In this document: positions 1 to 6,557 of the stretch, piece after piece | Layout: each line of letters starts with the position of its first letter | How positions within the stretch are numbered: position 1 is the first letter of the stretch | NCBI GenBank assembly: GCA_025963615.1 | Contig: JAOQAL010000029.1 | Location: 1-8,805 of the forward strand | Origin: Chitinophagaceae bacterium | GTDB lineage: Bacteria; Bacteroidota; Bacteroidia; Chitinophagales; Chitinophagaceae | Length of the DNA stretch: 8,805 nt | Direction of reading: 5' to 3' | Position numbers and translations under genes: made by a program | Notes under the pieces: model-generated | What the model was told of the DNA's origin: nothing | The model's input: only the letters and a program-made list of their open reading frames with translations | The model's database searches: none

Positions 1-36
1 ACAACATGTATCGCTGCCGCAAACCATTCAATTACT

Positions 37-66
37 TTTACGCTTCAATTTTCGATATTACTTTTG
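37..66 (+). promoter_or_regulatory. Bacteroidota-type promoter of the kinase/nucleotidyltransferase operon
   Basis: TACTTTTG at 59-66 matches the Bacteroidota -7 consensus TAnnTTTG exactly. TTTA at 37-40 lies 18 nt upstream and is one base from the TTTG -33 element. The expected transcription start falls at about 70-72, on or beside the ATG at 71, so the mRNA may be leaderless or nearly so. This is a motif match only. Confidence 0.5.
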
Positions 67-70
67 CCCG

Positions 71-1552
71 ATGCAGGAAATAATAGATTCTATAAAAAGT
101 CTTTACAAGGATTGGAAGGGGATTTCACCCGCTTCCATCGATGTGTTGCAGCAAAGTGGCAGTGAACGCCGTTACTTCCGTCTTCATGGCAACGATGGTT
201 CGGTAATAGGAACCTATGGCGCCAACATACAAGAAAATGAAACCTTTATTTATTTTTCCCAACAATTCAGAAATAAAAATTTAGCCGTTCCTGAAATCTT
301 CCGCATTAGTAACGATCAACTGCTTTACCTGCAGGAAGACTTCGGTGATATATCATTATTAAACAGGCTGGAAACGGAGGGTTTTTCTGATACCATTTAC
401 CAACTTTTTAAGAAAAGTCTTGAGGTACTGGCTAATCTCCAGATAAAGGGAGACGCAGGCCTGGATTACCGTTATTGCCTTACCAATCAAATTTTCGGTA
501 AACAGGCCATCATGGCCGATCTACTTTATTTTAAGTACTATTTCCTCGATGCTTTACGCAAGCCTTATGACAAACAAAAACTGATTGATGATTTTGAGGC
601 CTTGAGCAATTACCTTACTCATACAGAGTACAAATATTTTATGTTCCGCGATTTTCAAAGCAGGAACATTATGGTAAAGGACAATAACGCTGCTGACAGT
701 ACGGTTCATTTTATAGATTACCAGGGTGGCATGAAAGGAGCGCCACAATATGATGTAGCCAGCCTGCTTTGGCAGGCGAGGGCCAACCTGCCGGAGGAAT
801 GGAAGGAAAATTTGCTGACTGATTATATCCATGCATTTGAAAACACGATTAACGAGACCATTGACAGCGCCGTTTTCCGCAGCCAGTACAATGGTTATGT
901 ACTGATACGCCTGTTACAGGTTTTAGGCGCATATGGTTTCCGGGGATTGTTTGAACGTAAAGCGCAATTTCTTACCAGTATCCCGCTCGCACTAAACAAC
1001 CTGAAAGAATTTCTACAAAAGCAAAGTTTGGGTATTTCTGTTCCTGAATTCAGAAGGGTGTTGGATATTTGCATATCGGATGAAATCATTCATCATTTTA
1101 CACCCGTACAGGCAACTGCAGAAACGCCATTACTAGTTAAGATCAACAGTTTTTCATACAAAAAAGGAATACCACCAGATGACAGCGGTAATGGCGGTGG
1201 TTTTGTTTTTGATTGCCGTGGTATTTTAAATCCGGGCCGTATTATCAGTATGAAAACACAAACCGGCCGCGATAAGGAAGTAAAAGATTACCTGGAACAG
1301 CAAACACAGATGCCCGAATTTTTAAACAGCATCTTCGATATCGTTGATATTTCTGTTGAAGATTATATTAACCGTGGTTTTGAAAGCCTAGTAATTAATT
1401 TTGGATGCACCGGTGGGCAGCATCGAAGCGTTTATGCCGCGGATGCCATAGCAAGTCATTTAAGAAATAAATTCAAGGTGAAAATTGAATTGAAACATAT
1501 CGAACAGGAAAGTAAAAACTGGTTAAATCCCCTCCCGGAAAAAAATAAATGA
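71..1552 (+). CDS. AmgK-like sugar kinase fused to a RapZ C-terminal domain
   Basis: The protein has 493 residues and two domains. Residues about 1-320 are an aminoglycoside/choline-kinase-fold phosphotransferase of the AmgK type. They carry a nucleotide-loop-like GSERRYFRL (30-38), a hinge-like EDFGD (89-93), a catalytic-loop FRDFQSRN (192-199, probable base D194 and metal ligand N199) and IDYQ (215-218, metal ligand D216). Residues about 355-485 match the RapZ C-terminal domain: SFSYKKGIP (360-368), FVFDCRG (378-384), NPGR (387-390), TGRD (398-401) and GCTGGQHRSV (445-454). The N-terminal P-loop ATPase domain of RapZ is absent. AmgK is known to phosphorylate MurNAc/GlcNAc at the anomeric carbon, and the E. 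coli RapZ C-terminal domain binds glucosamine-6-phosphate and RNA. From this I infer a cytoplasmic amino-sugar kinase with a possible sugar-sensing tail. The ATG at 71 fits the domain start and sits just after a -7 box. The stop overlaps the next gene by 4 nt. The substrate is not proven. Confidence 0.85.
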   Translation: MQEIIDSIKSLYKDWKGISPASIDVLQQSGSERRYFRLHGNDGSVIGTYGANIQENETFIYFSQQFRNKNLAVPEIFRISNDQLLYLQEDFGDISLLNRLETEGFSDTIYQLFKKSLEVLANLQIKGDAGLDYRYCLTNQIFGKQAIMADLLYFKYYFLDALRKPYDKQKLIDDFEALSNYLTHTEYKYFMFRDFQSRNIMVKDNNAADSTVHFIDYQGGMKGAPQYDVASLLWQARANLPEEWKENLLTDYIHAFENTINETIDSAVFRSQYNGYVLIRLLQVLGAYGFRGLFERKAQFLTSIPLALNNLKEFLQKQSLGISVPEFRRVLDICISDEIIHHFTPVQATAETPLLVKINSFSYKKGIPPDDSGNGGGFVFDCRGILNPGRIISMKTQTGRDKEVKDYLEQQTQMPEFLNSIFDIVDISVEDYINRGFESLVINFGCTGGQHRSVYAADAIASHLRNKFKVKIELKHIEQESKNWLNPLPEKNK

Positions 1553-2301
1553 AAGCAATGATATTTAGTGCCGGCTTAGGCACCCGTTTCAAGCCCTGGA
1601 CAGACAAACATCCCAAAGCGCTTGCTTTGGTGAATGATAAAACATTATTGCAACGCAATATTGAATATCTTCAGCGTAACGGCATTAAAGATGTGATTAT
1701 AAATGTCCATCATTTTGCAGACCAGATAACATCTGCCATAGCAAAAAATAAAGGCTGGGGCAGTTCGATTGCTATCAGTGATGAAAGCAGTGAAGTGCTG
1801 GAAACGGGAGGCGGCCTGTTAAAAGCAAAAGATCTTTTTCAACCGGGTGAAAAATTCATCACCTGCAATGTTGATATTCTTACCAACCTTGATATTTCGA
1901 AACTCCTTGCTTTTCATGAGGAGAAGAAAGCGTTGATCAGCTTTGCGGTTACGAACCGGAAAACATCCCGCTATCTTTTATTTGATGACGATAGCAGGCT
2001 TTGTGGCTGGCGAAATGTAAAAACAGGTGAGGAAAAAGGCCCCATCACGGAACTTCATTCTCCCCTTTTTCCGGCGGAGGGAACCCGAAACCCTGTAATT
2101 GAAAAAGCCTATAGCTGTGTCGCCGTATTTGAATATGATATTTTCAACCTCATTCCTTTTACGGGAAAATTCTCATTAATAGATGTTTATCTCGCCTTAG
2201 CCGCCAACCATCGCATTTATGGTTACGATCACAGCGGTGATCAAATAGTAGATGTAGGAAAACCTGAAAGTATTTCTATAGCTGAATCAATTTTTCAGTA
2301 G
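1549..2301 (+). CDS. MurU-like sugar-phosphate nucleotidyltransferase
   Basis: This 250-residue protein of the NTP-transferase (GT-A-like) superfamily transfers an NMP from an NTP to a sugar-1-phosphate. The signature loop FSAGLGTRFKPWTDKHPKAL spans residues 6-25, with K20 and K23 as candidate phosphate-contacting lysines. ETGGGL (85-90) is the base/sugar-binding turn, NVD at 107-109 carries the first metal-binding aspartate, and VDVGKPES (234-241) supplies the second conserved Asp region. The length is close to MurU and other short family members, and there is no C-terminal left-handed helix domain as in GlmU or full-length pyrophosphorylases. The start codon overlaps the upstream stop in an ATGA, so the two genes are translationally coupled. 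In Pseudomonas the equivalent AmgK/MurU pair converts MurNAc to UDP-MurNAc. By analogy this enzyme probably acts on the product of the upstream kinase. A mannose-1-phosphate guanylyltransferase-like specificity cannot be excluded. Confidence 0.85.
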   Translation: MKAMIFSAGLGTRFKPWTDKHPKALALVNDKTLLQRNIEYLQRNGIKDVIINVHHFADQITSAIAKNKGWGSSIAISDESSEVLETGGGLLKAKDLFQPGEKFITCNVDILTNLDISKLLAFHEEKKALISFAVTNRKTSRYLLFDDDSRLCGWRNVKTGEEKGPITELHSPLFPAEGTRNPVIEKAYSCVAVFEYDIFNLIPFTGKFSLIDVYLALAANHRIYGYDHSGDQIVDVGKPESISIAESIFQ

Positions 2302-2384
2302 ATATTGCTTATAACTGTTGCGTGACTACTTACTTGCATTCATTTGTTTTAACTTACAGCCCTCTATAATTAATATTAAAAAAT

Positions 2385-4346
2385 ATGAAGAAAATCATTT
2401 TAAGTTTTTGTGGAATTATGATGTTAATCATTTCGTTTGCACAGCAGCAACAGTCTGTGTACAACAACCGGGAAGCATTTAATCCACAATTTTATCCTTA
2501 CCCCGGCAATGATTTCCGCAGTGCGAGTGGCGAACCAGGACCCCGTTACTGGCAAAATCATGCTGATTATAAAATTGATTGCACACTGGACACCGCGAAT
2601 CATGGTGTAAGCGGTCATGTTGAAATAACCTATACCAATAACAGCCCGGATAACCTGAAATTTTTATGGCTGCAGGTGGATCAGAATATTTACAAAAAAG
2701 ATTCCCGTGCTTCGTTTACAACTACCCAGACAGGTGGCCGTTGGGCCAACGCAAAATTTACCGAAGGTGATGTTATAAAATCTATCACAGTAGATGATAA
2801 CGGGAAAAAATATACGGCTAAATTCAACAGCACCGATACCCGGATGCAGGTCTGGTTGCAGGACGCCCTAAAATCCTCCGGTGGCAAGGTAAAAGTGTCC
2901 ATTGACTTTCAGTTTGAAGTTCCTGAAAGAGGAACTGACAGGATGGGAAGATTAAAAACAAAAAACGGATGGATCTATGAAATAGCACAATGGTTTCCGC
3001 GTCTATGCGTGTATGATGATATACAGGGATGGAATACATTGCCTTACCTGGGTGCCGGTGAATTTTATTTAGAGTATGGTGACTTTGAATACAGCATTAC
3101 AGCGCCTTCTAACCTGGTTGTTACCGGCTCGGGCGAATTGCAAAACCCCCAGGATTGTTTAACCGCCGATCAGTTGAAACGTTATAATGAAGCCAAGGGG
3201 AGCGAAAAAACAGTGGTAATTAAAAGTGAAAAAGAAATAAATGATAAGAATGCAAAATCCAAAGCAGCACTATCTACCTGGAAATTTAAGATAAAGCAAG
3301 CAAGGGATGTAGCCTGGGCTGCCTCAAAAGCTTTTATCTGGGATGCCGCTAAGATTAATTTACCCAGCGGAAAGAATTGTATGGCTGCCAGTGTTTATCC
3401 TGTAGAAAGCATAAAGAAAAATGGATGGCAGCGCAGCACTGAAATGGTTAAGGGCTCTATTGAATTCAATTCAAAAACCTGGTATGAATTCCCTTATCCT
3501 GTTGCAACCAATGTAGCCGGTACGGTTGCTGGTATGGAATATCCCGGCATTGTTTTCTGCAGTTCCGGAAGTTCGGGTGCTGGTTTATGGGGGGTGACGG
3601 ATCATGAATTGGGACATACCTGGTTCCCGATGATCGTGGGCAGCAATGAAAGAAAGTATGCATGGATGGATGAGGGTTTCAATACGTTCATTAATGATTT
3701 TTCTACGGAATCATTTAATAAAGGAGAGTTTAAAGAACAAGGTTTTTTTAATGATCCCAATTCCCCTTTCATGGTAAAATATGTGTTCGGTGAAAAAATG
3801 GATGGGCTTTATAATATTCCGGAAGTAATACAACAGGATAACCTGGGTGTAGCCGCTTATATGAAACCCTCCATGATGCTTCACCAGCTGCGTGAAAATA
3901 TTTTAGATTCCGCAAGATTTGATGCGGCATTCCGCGAATACATTAACCGCTGGGCTTTTAAACATCCAACGCCCTGGGATTTTTTTCATACCATAGAAAA
4001 TGTAAGCGGTGAGGACCTCTCCTGGTTTTGGCGCAGTTGGGTATTAAATACCTGGAAACTGGACCAGGCCGTGAAAGATGTAAAATATGTAAAGGATAAA
4101 CCTGAGAACGGAGCACTGGTGACTATTCAGAATATGGAAAAGATGCCGATGCCAGTTACCGCGTTAATAAAAGAAGCCAATGGCAAAGAACATCAAATAA
4201 GTCTTCCGGTAGAAATATGGCAACGGGGTGCTGAATGGACATTCAGCGTGCCTTCAACCAGTGAAATAAAAGAAGTAGTTCTTGACCCTGACAAGAAATT
4301 ACCTGACCAAAACCGGGATAATAATAGCTGGAAAAAAGCCTTTTAG
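2385..4346 (+). CDS. secreted M1-family zinc metallopeptidase
   Basis: The protein has 653 residues. A signal peptide covers about residues 1-19 (basic start, hydrophobic core, SFA-Q cleavage region), so the mature enzyme is exported to the periplasm or outside. An N-terminal beta domain (about 60-300) precedes the thermolysin-like catalytic domain. The zinc site is complete: HELGH at 407-411 followed, after exactly 18 residues, by E430 (HExxH-X18-E). AGMEYPG (382-388) is the subfamily form of the M1 GxMEN exopeptidase motif, and Y492 in AYMKPSMML is the likely transition-state tyrosine. This is an aminopeptidase-type enzyme, presumably acting on peptides scavenged outside the cytoplasm; the substrate is unknown. 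It starts 83 nt after the nucleotidyltransferase. A weak promoter candidate (TTTG 2343-2346, TATAATTA from 2365) suggests it may be transcribed separately. The region before the ATG is A/T-rich without a Shine-Dalgarno site. All key residues are present and nothing indicates decay. Confidence 0.92.
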   Translation: MKKIILSFCGIMMLIISFAQQQQSVYNNREAFNPQFYPYPGNDFRSASGEPGPRYWQNHADYKIDCTLDTANHGVSGHVEITYTNNSPDNLKFLWLQVDQNIYKKDSRASFTTTQTGGRWANAKFTEGDVIKSITVDDNGKKYTAKFNSTDTRMQVWLQDALKSSGGKVKVSIDFQFEVPERGTDRMGRLKTKNGWIYEIAQWFPRLCVYDDIQGWNTLPYLGAGEFYLEYGDFEYSITAPSNLVVTGSGELQNPQDCLTADQLKRYNEAKGSEKTVVIKSEKEINDKNAKSKAALSTWKFKIKQARDVAWAASKAFIWDAAKINLPSGKNCMAASVYPVESIKKNGWQRSTEMVKGSIEFNSKTWYEFPYPVATNVAGTVAGMEYPGIVFCSSGSSGAGLWGVTDHELGHTWFPMIVGSNERKYAWMDEGFNTFINDFSTESFNKGEFKEQGFFNDPNSPFMVKYVFGEKMDGLYNIPEVIQQDNLGVAAYMKPSMMLHQLRENILDSARFDAAFREYINRWAFKHPTPWDFFHTIENVSGEDLSWFWRSWVLNTWKLDQAVKDVKYVKDKPENGALVTIQNMEKMPMPVTALIKEANGKEHQISLPVEIWQRGAEWTFSVPSTSEIKEVVLDPDKKLPDQNRDNNSWKKAF

Positions 4347-4428
4347 TAAGAAAGCGTCGAGCGGCCAGCTACGAGCTGCGAGAAGAAGAAAGCTTCGAGC
4401 TGCGAGCTATAAGCTGCGAGACTGAAGT

Positions 4429-4471
4429 AAGTTACCGAACTATAGGTCTTGAAGCTTGCAGCTCACAGCTC
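4429..4471 (+). repeat. 43-nt direct repeat, copy 1
   Basis: This matches 4484-4526 at 40 of 43 positions, with an offset of 55 nt. The shared core is AACTATAGGTCTTGAAGCTT followed by GCAGCTC. The differences are CG versus TC at 4436-4437, and A versus G at 4465. It lies inside the AGCT-rich cluster. Confidence 0.85.
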
Positions 4472-4483
4472 GAAGCGTTTATT

Positions 4484-4526
4484 AAGTTACTCAACTATAG
4501 GTCTTGAAGCTTGCAGCTCGCAGCTC
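4484..4526 (+). repeat. 43-nt direct repeat, copy 2
   Basis: This is the second copy of the unit at 4429-4471. It runs directly into the 4517-4539 arm of the inverted repeat, so tandem duplication of the unit produced the second possible pairing arm. Confidence 0.85.
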
Positions 4527-4563
4527 ATAGCTCGCAGCTTTTCTTATGTTGGCGGGTATTGCT

Positions 4564-4571
4564 TATTTTTA
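4564..4571 (+). promoter_or_regulatory. possible -7 box of the Crp/Fnr-like gene
   Basis: TATTTTTA is one base from TAnnTTTG and lies 10 nt before the preferred ATG at 4582. No good -33 element was found at the right distance. If it is real, transcription starts downstream of the ATG at 4546, which favours 4582 as the start codon. Confidence 0.28.
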
Positions 4572-4581
4572 CAGGTACTAT

Positions 4582-5160
4582 ATGTTTGAAGAACTTTTTA
4601 AAAATATCCGGCAAAAAATTGCGATTACTGAAAAAGAAGAAGATATCTGCCGCTCATTGTTCATCCCAAAAAAATTCAGGAAAAAACAATACCTGCTGCA
4701 GCAAGGTGATGTGTGCAAATACACCGCATTTGTTGAAAAAGGGCTACTTCGTTCCTACATCATTGACGATAAAGGTACCGAACTGATTATGCAGTTTGCG
4801 CCCGAAGGCTGGTGGATCGGCGATCTCTATAGTAGTCTTACCGGGGAAGTCACAGAATATAATATTGATGCTATTGAAAACACGGAAACTTTATTATTAA
4901 CGAACCAGGGATACGAACAATTAATGCAGCAGGCCCCGGTTTTTGAACGTTATTTCCGCCTGCTGATACAAAACAGTTTCATTGCTATGCAGCGGCGGCT
5001 GAAAGGAAATATTATTCTTAACGCCGAAGAAAAATATAAAAACTTCATCCATCTCTATCCCAATATAGTGCAACGGGTGCCTCAGCATAATATCGCTTCT
5101 TTTTTAGGCATTACACCCGAATCGCTAAGCCGCATCCGGCGGCAGATGACAGAGCGCTGA
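4582..5160 (+). CDS. Crp/Fnr-family transcriptional regulator
   Basis: With the ATG at 4582 the protein has 192 residues, the usual size for Bacteroidota Crp/Fnr-like regulators. Residues about 25-115 form the cyclic-nucleotide-binding beta-roll: a typical KKFRKKQYLLQQGD strand-turn at 30-43, then FVEKGLLRSYIID and FAPEGWWIGD. The canonical phosphate-binding cassette (GE...RxA) is not evident, so cAMP binding is doubtful, as is common in this branch. A long dimerisation helix follows (about 112-140). A helix-turn-helix lies near the C terminus: VPQHNIASFLGITPESLSRIRRQ, split here as VPQHNIASFLG (166-176) and ITPESLSRIRRQ (177-188). There are no clustered cysteines that would indicate an Fnr iron-sulfur cluster. 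An alternative ATG at 4546 would add 12 residues (MLAGIAYFYRYY), reaching almost to the repeat cluster; I consider it less likely. The likely targets are the two genes that follow, but no operator was identified. Confidence 0.88.
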   Translation: MFEELFKNIRQKIAITEKEEDICRSLFIPKKFRKKQYLLQQGDVCKYTAFVEKGLLRSYIIDDKGTELIMQFAPEGWWIGDLYSSLTGEVTEYNIDAIENTETLLLTNQGYEQLMQQAPVFERYFRLLIQNSFIAMQRRLKGNIILNAEEKYKNFIHLYPNIVQRVPQHNIASFLGITPESLSRIRRQMTER

Positions 5161-5202
5161 AAACTCTTAACCTACATCAACTTTTTTTCTTATCCTGTAT
5201 CA

Positions 5203-5234
5203 TTGGAGGTTGCCTGGGTAACGGCATAATTTTG
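5203..5234 (+). promoter_or_regulatory. Bacteroidota-type promoter for the Rossmann/YceI pair
   Basis: TAATTTTG at 5227-5234 is an exact TAnnTTTG -7 box, and TTG at 5203-5205 lies 21 nt upstream as a possible -33 element. The predicted transcription start is near 5239-5241, giving a leader of about 12 nt to the ATG at 5253. It also rules out the TTG at 5232 as the start codon, because that codon would overlap the promoter. Confidence 0.5.
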
Positions 5235-5252
5235 TTTTGTAAAACAAGTGCC

Positions 5253-5663
5253 ATGGCAACACAAAGAACGATCGCCATTATCGGGGCCTGTAGTGCCAAT
5301 GGAAAGATTGCATCGAAAAAGCTGGCTTCAGGGAATACGCGGGTACTGCTGGCCGATGAAAATATGGAGGATCTTGTTCTATTGAAGAATGAAATTGAAG
5401 CAGGGCATTCCGGGGTGGAAGTGGAAATAAAGGAATGTATTAAAGAAGCGGGATGGGAGGCTGACATCGTTGTGCTGGCATTAAACTGGCAGGCCGAAAA
5501 GGAAATATTTACAATGATTAAACCCTTTATGACCGGAAAGACCGTGATTAGTTTTTCCAAAGATAATAATTGCCTTTTGCCTTATTCAAAAGTGATAAGC
5601 ATAAAAGAAGATCGTAAGGATTGGGCCAATGAAATGGAAGAACAAATCAATAATGATTTCTGA
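5253..5663 (+). CDS. short Rossmann-fold NAD(P)-binding protein (F420-reductase-like N-terminal domain)
   Basis: From the ATG at 5253 this is a 136-residue protein beginning MATQRTIAIIG. It has a beta-strand, a glycine-containing turn GACSANG (11-17) and a helix, then a second strand VLLADEN (31-37). A later strand DIVVLALNW (71-79) and MTGKTVISFSKDN (93-105) resemble the layout of NADP-dependent F420 oxidoreductase/6-phosphogluconate-dehydrogenase-type Rossmann domains. The glycine motif is degenerate (G-x5-G rather than GxGxxG). The protein is much shorter than full oxidoreductases and lacks a C-terminal catalytic or dimerisation domain, so it may bind a nucleotide without being a complete enzyme. 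It follows the Crp-like gene by 92 nt and precedes the YceI gene by 37 nt. An upstream in-frame TTG at 5232 overlaps the promoter box and was not used. The function is unknown. Confidence 0.75.
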   Translation: MATQRTIAIIGACSANGKIASKKLASGNTRVLLADENMEDLVLLKNEIEAGHSGVEVEIKECIKEAGWEADIVVLALNWQAEKEIFTMIKPFMTGKTVISFSKDNNCLLPYSKVISIKEDRKDWANEMEEQINNDF

Positions 5664-5700
5664 ATTGAACAATAAATAAAAAACAATAAACAAATTGATT

Positions 5701-6225
5701 ATGTCAACTACAACCTGGGCTTTGGATCCCACACACAGTGAAGTACTTTTTAAAGTGAAGCACCTTATGATCACCAATGTAACCGGAAGCTTTACTATTG
5801 TCAAGGCCTCTATTGAAACAAAAGACAACGATTTCGCCCATGCGAAAGTTTCTTTTATCGCTGATGCGGCTTCTGTAACCACGAATAATGAACAAAGAGA
5901 TGCCCACCTGAAAACCGGTGATTTCTTTGAACCGGAAAAATATCCCGAATTAAAATTTGAGGCCACCGATTATACTGCCGCTACCGGAAAAATAACCGGC
6001 ATCCTGACAATTAAAGGTATCAGCAAACCGGTGACATTCGATGTAGAGTTTCATGGCACGAATAAAGATCCGTGGGGAAATGAAAAAGCGGGTTTTTCTT
6101 TAAAAGGAAAGATCAGTAGAAAAGACTGGAACCTGAACTGGAATGCAGCATTGGAATCTGGCGGTGTATTGGTAAGTGACGAAGTAAAAATAGATGCTGA
6201 AGTACAGTTTGTAAAGGCAGCGTAA
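5701..6225 (+). CDS. YceI-family lipocalin-like protein
   Basis: The 174-residue protein has the YceI family hallmarks: the opening WALDPTHSEVLFKVKHLMI (6-24), NEQRDAHLKTGDFF (63-76), FDVEFHG (113-119), and the closing block around SRKDWNLNWN (139-148) and ESGGVLVSDEVKI (152-164). YceI proteins form a beta-barrel that binds isoprenoid or polyisoprenoid lipids, and some are stress or acid inducible. Unlike E. coli YceI, this protein has no signal peptide and starts directly with the barrel, so it should be cytoplasmic. The ATG at 5701 is preferred over the TTG at 5695, which would only add two residues. The region before it is A-rich (AATAAATAAAAAACAATAA) with no TAnnTTTG box, so it is probably transcribed with the upstream Rossmann-fold gene. 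The ligand is unknown. Confidence 0.93.
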   Translation: MSTTTWALDPTHSEVLFKVKHLMITNVTGSFTIVKASIETKDNDFAHAKVSFIADAASVTTNNEQRDAHLKTGDFFEPEKYPELKFEATDYTAATGKITGILTIKGISKPVTFDVEFHGTNKDPWGNEKAGFSLKGKISRKDWNLNWNAALESGGVLVSDEVKIDAEVQFVKAA

Positions 6226-6371
6226 AAATCACAAGGGATGGCAGATGGCAGATTTTTCGCAGATTAAATCGAGAAGCGACTGTATCCATTGGTGTAAATA
6301 ATGATTGTGCATCCCAAGCCGGTTGTAGATTGAGGGTAACGGAATAGTCCTGTTATCTTTTTATATTATTC
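6226..6371. other. non-coding start of the convergent intergenic gap
   Basis: There is no credible gene here. The sequence holds a 7-nt tandem duplication ATGGCAG-ATGGCAG (6238-6251) running into CAGATTTTTCGCAGATT (6249-6265), a simple internally repeated motif that looks like a remnant of a dispersed intergenic repeat. The rest, to 6371, shows nothing I can interpret. Confidence 0.5.
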
Positions 6372-6372
6372 A

Positions 6373-6387
6373 ACCCGCTTTGCGGGT
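6373..6387. repeat. short hairpin ACCCGC-TTT-GCGGGT
   Basis: A perfect 6-bp stem (6373-6378 with 6382-6387) with a 3-nt loop, the first of four hairpins in this gap. No T-tract follows, so it is not a convincing terminator on its own. Confidence 0.6.
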
Positions 6388-6406
6388 AGTCGAACCTGTT
6401 GTAATG

Positions 6407-6435
6407 ATAGCCCCCGGTTGCAAACCGGGGGCTAT
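6407..6435. repeat. strong 13-bp GC-rich hairpin
   Basis: ATAGCCCCCGGTT (6407-6419) pairs perfectly with AACCGGGGGCTAT (6423-6435) around a GCA loop. It is strong enough to block transcription or protect an RNA 3-prime end, but no T-tract follows on the plus strand. It sits about 180 nt past the yceI-like stop codon. A decayed relative of its right half is at 6509-6541. Confidence 0.8.
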
Positions 6436-6443
6436 TCAAATTG

Positions 6444-6458
6444 AAGCCCTGCGGGCTT
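6444..6458. repeat. short hairpin AAGCCC-TGC-GGGCTT
   Basis: A perfect 6-bp stem (6444-6449 with 6453-6458) and a 3-nt loop, lying 8 nt after the strong hairpin. The close spacing suggests one composite repeat element rather than independent sites. Confidence 0.6.
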
Positions 6459-6508
6459 AACAGCAATAGCTAACCGATGAAAAAAACAAATAGTTTCCGA
6501 CTGTGAAA

Positions 6509-6541
6509 AGTTGCAAACCTGGCTATACAAATTAAACCGAT
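6509..6541 (+). repeat. degenerate copy of the hairpin element
   Basis: GTTGCAAACC, then GGCTAT and CAAATT followed by an A-rich stretch and CCGATG, occur here in the same order as in 6417-6479. There the same words are separated by extra G residues and by the 6444-6458 hairpin. The complementary left stem is missing, so this copy no longer folds. Confidence 0.5.
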
Positions 6542-6557
6542 GGGCTAAGAAAGTAAT

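Larger units (their letters stand above)
4392..4539. repeat. AGCT-rich inverted and direct repeat cluster
   Basis: The gap between the metallopeptidase and the Crp-like gene is full of AGCTCGCAGCT-type words. Positions 4398-4420 are the reverse complement of 4517-4539 with one mismatch in 23. Positions 4392-4408 are the reverse complement of 4460-4476 with one mismatch in 17. The left arm can therefore pair with either of two right arms. The distal arm is followed by CTTTTCTT, so the long stem could act as a terminator for the upstream gene. It may equally be a dispersed intergenic repeat with no local role. Confidence 0.75.

Noticed and set aside
1..70. Divergent gene starting at a minus-strand ATG near position 7
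   Set aside because: Only two codons would be inside the window, and no matching -7 box was found on the minus strand, so it cannot be supported.
4546..4581. 12-residue N-terminal extension of the Crp/Fnr-like protein
   Set aside because: The added MLAGIAYFYRYY does not fit the family start. The ATG at 4582 gives the usual length, and a possible -7 box lies between the two ATGs.
4511..4786. Plus-strand open frame of 91 codons starting in the AGCT repeat
   Set aside because: It runs through the repeat and then overlaps the well-supported Crp/Fnr gene in another frame. Its Lys/Ser/Cys-rich product shows no family features.
5177..5560. Minus-strand 127-codon open frame opposite the Rossmann gene
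   Set aside because: It is a shadow of the plus-strand gene; the Ser/Ala/Ile-rich translation has no recognisable domain, and the plus strand has an exact promoter box and a sensible fold pattern.
5586..5966. Minus-strand 126-codon open frame opposite the YceI gene
   Set aside because: The YceI family assignment on the plus strand is unambiguous, and this frame spans two plus-strand genes and their spacer.
6407..6435. Classical intrinsic terminator for the yceI-like gene
   Set aside because: The stem is strong, but no T-tract follows on the plus strand and it lies about 180 nt past the stop. It fits a repeat element better, though it may still stop or protect transcripts.
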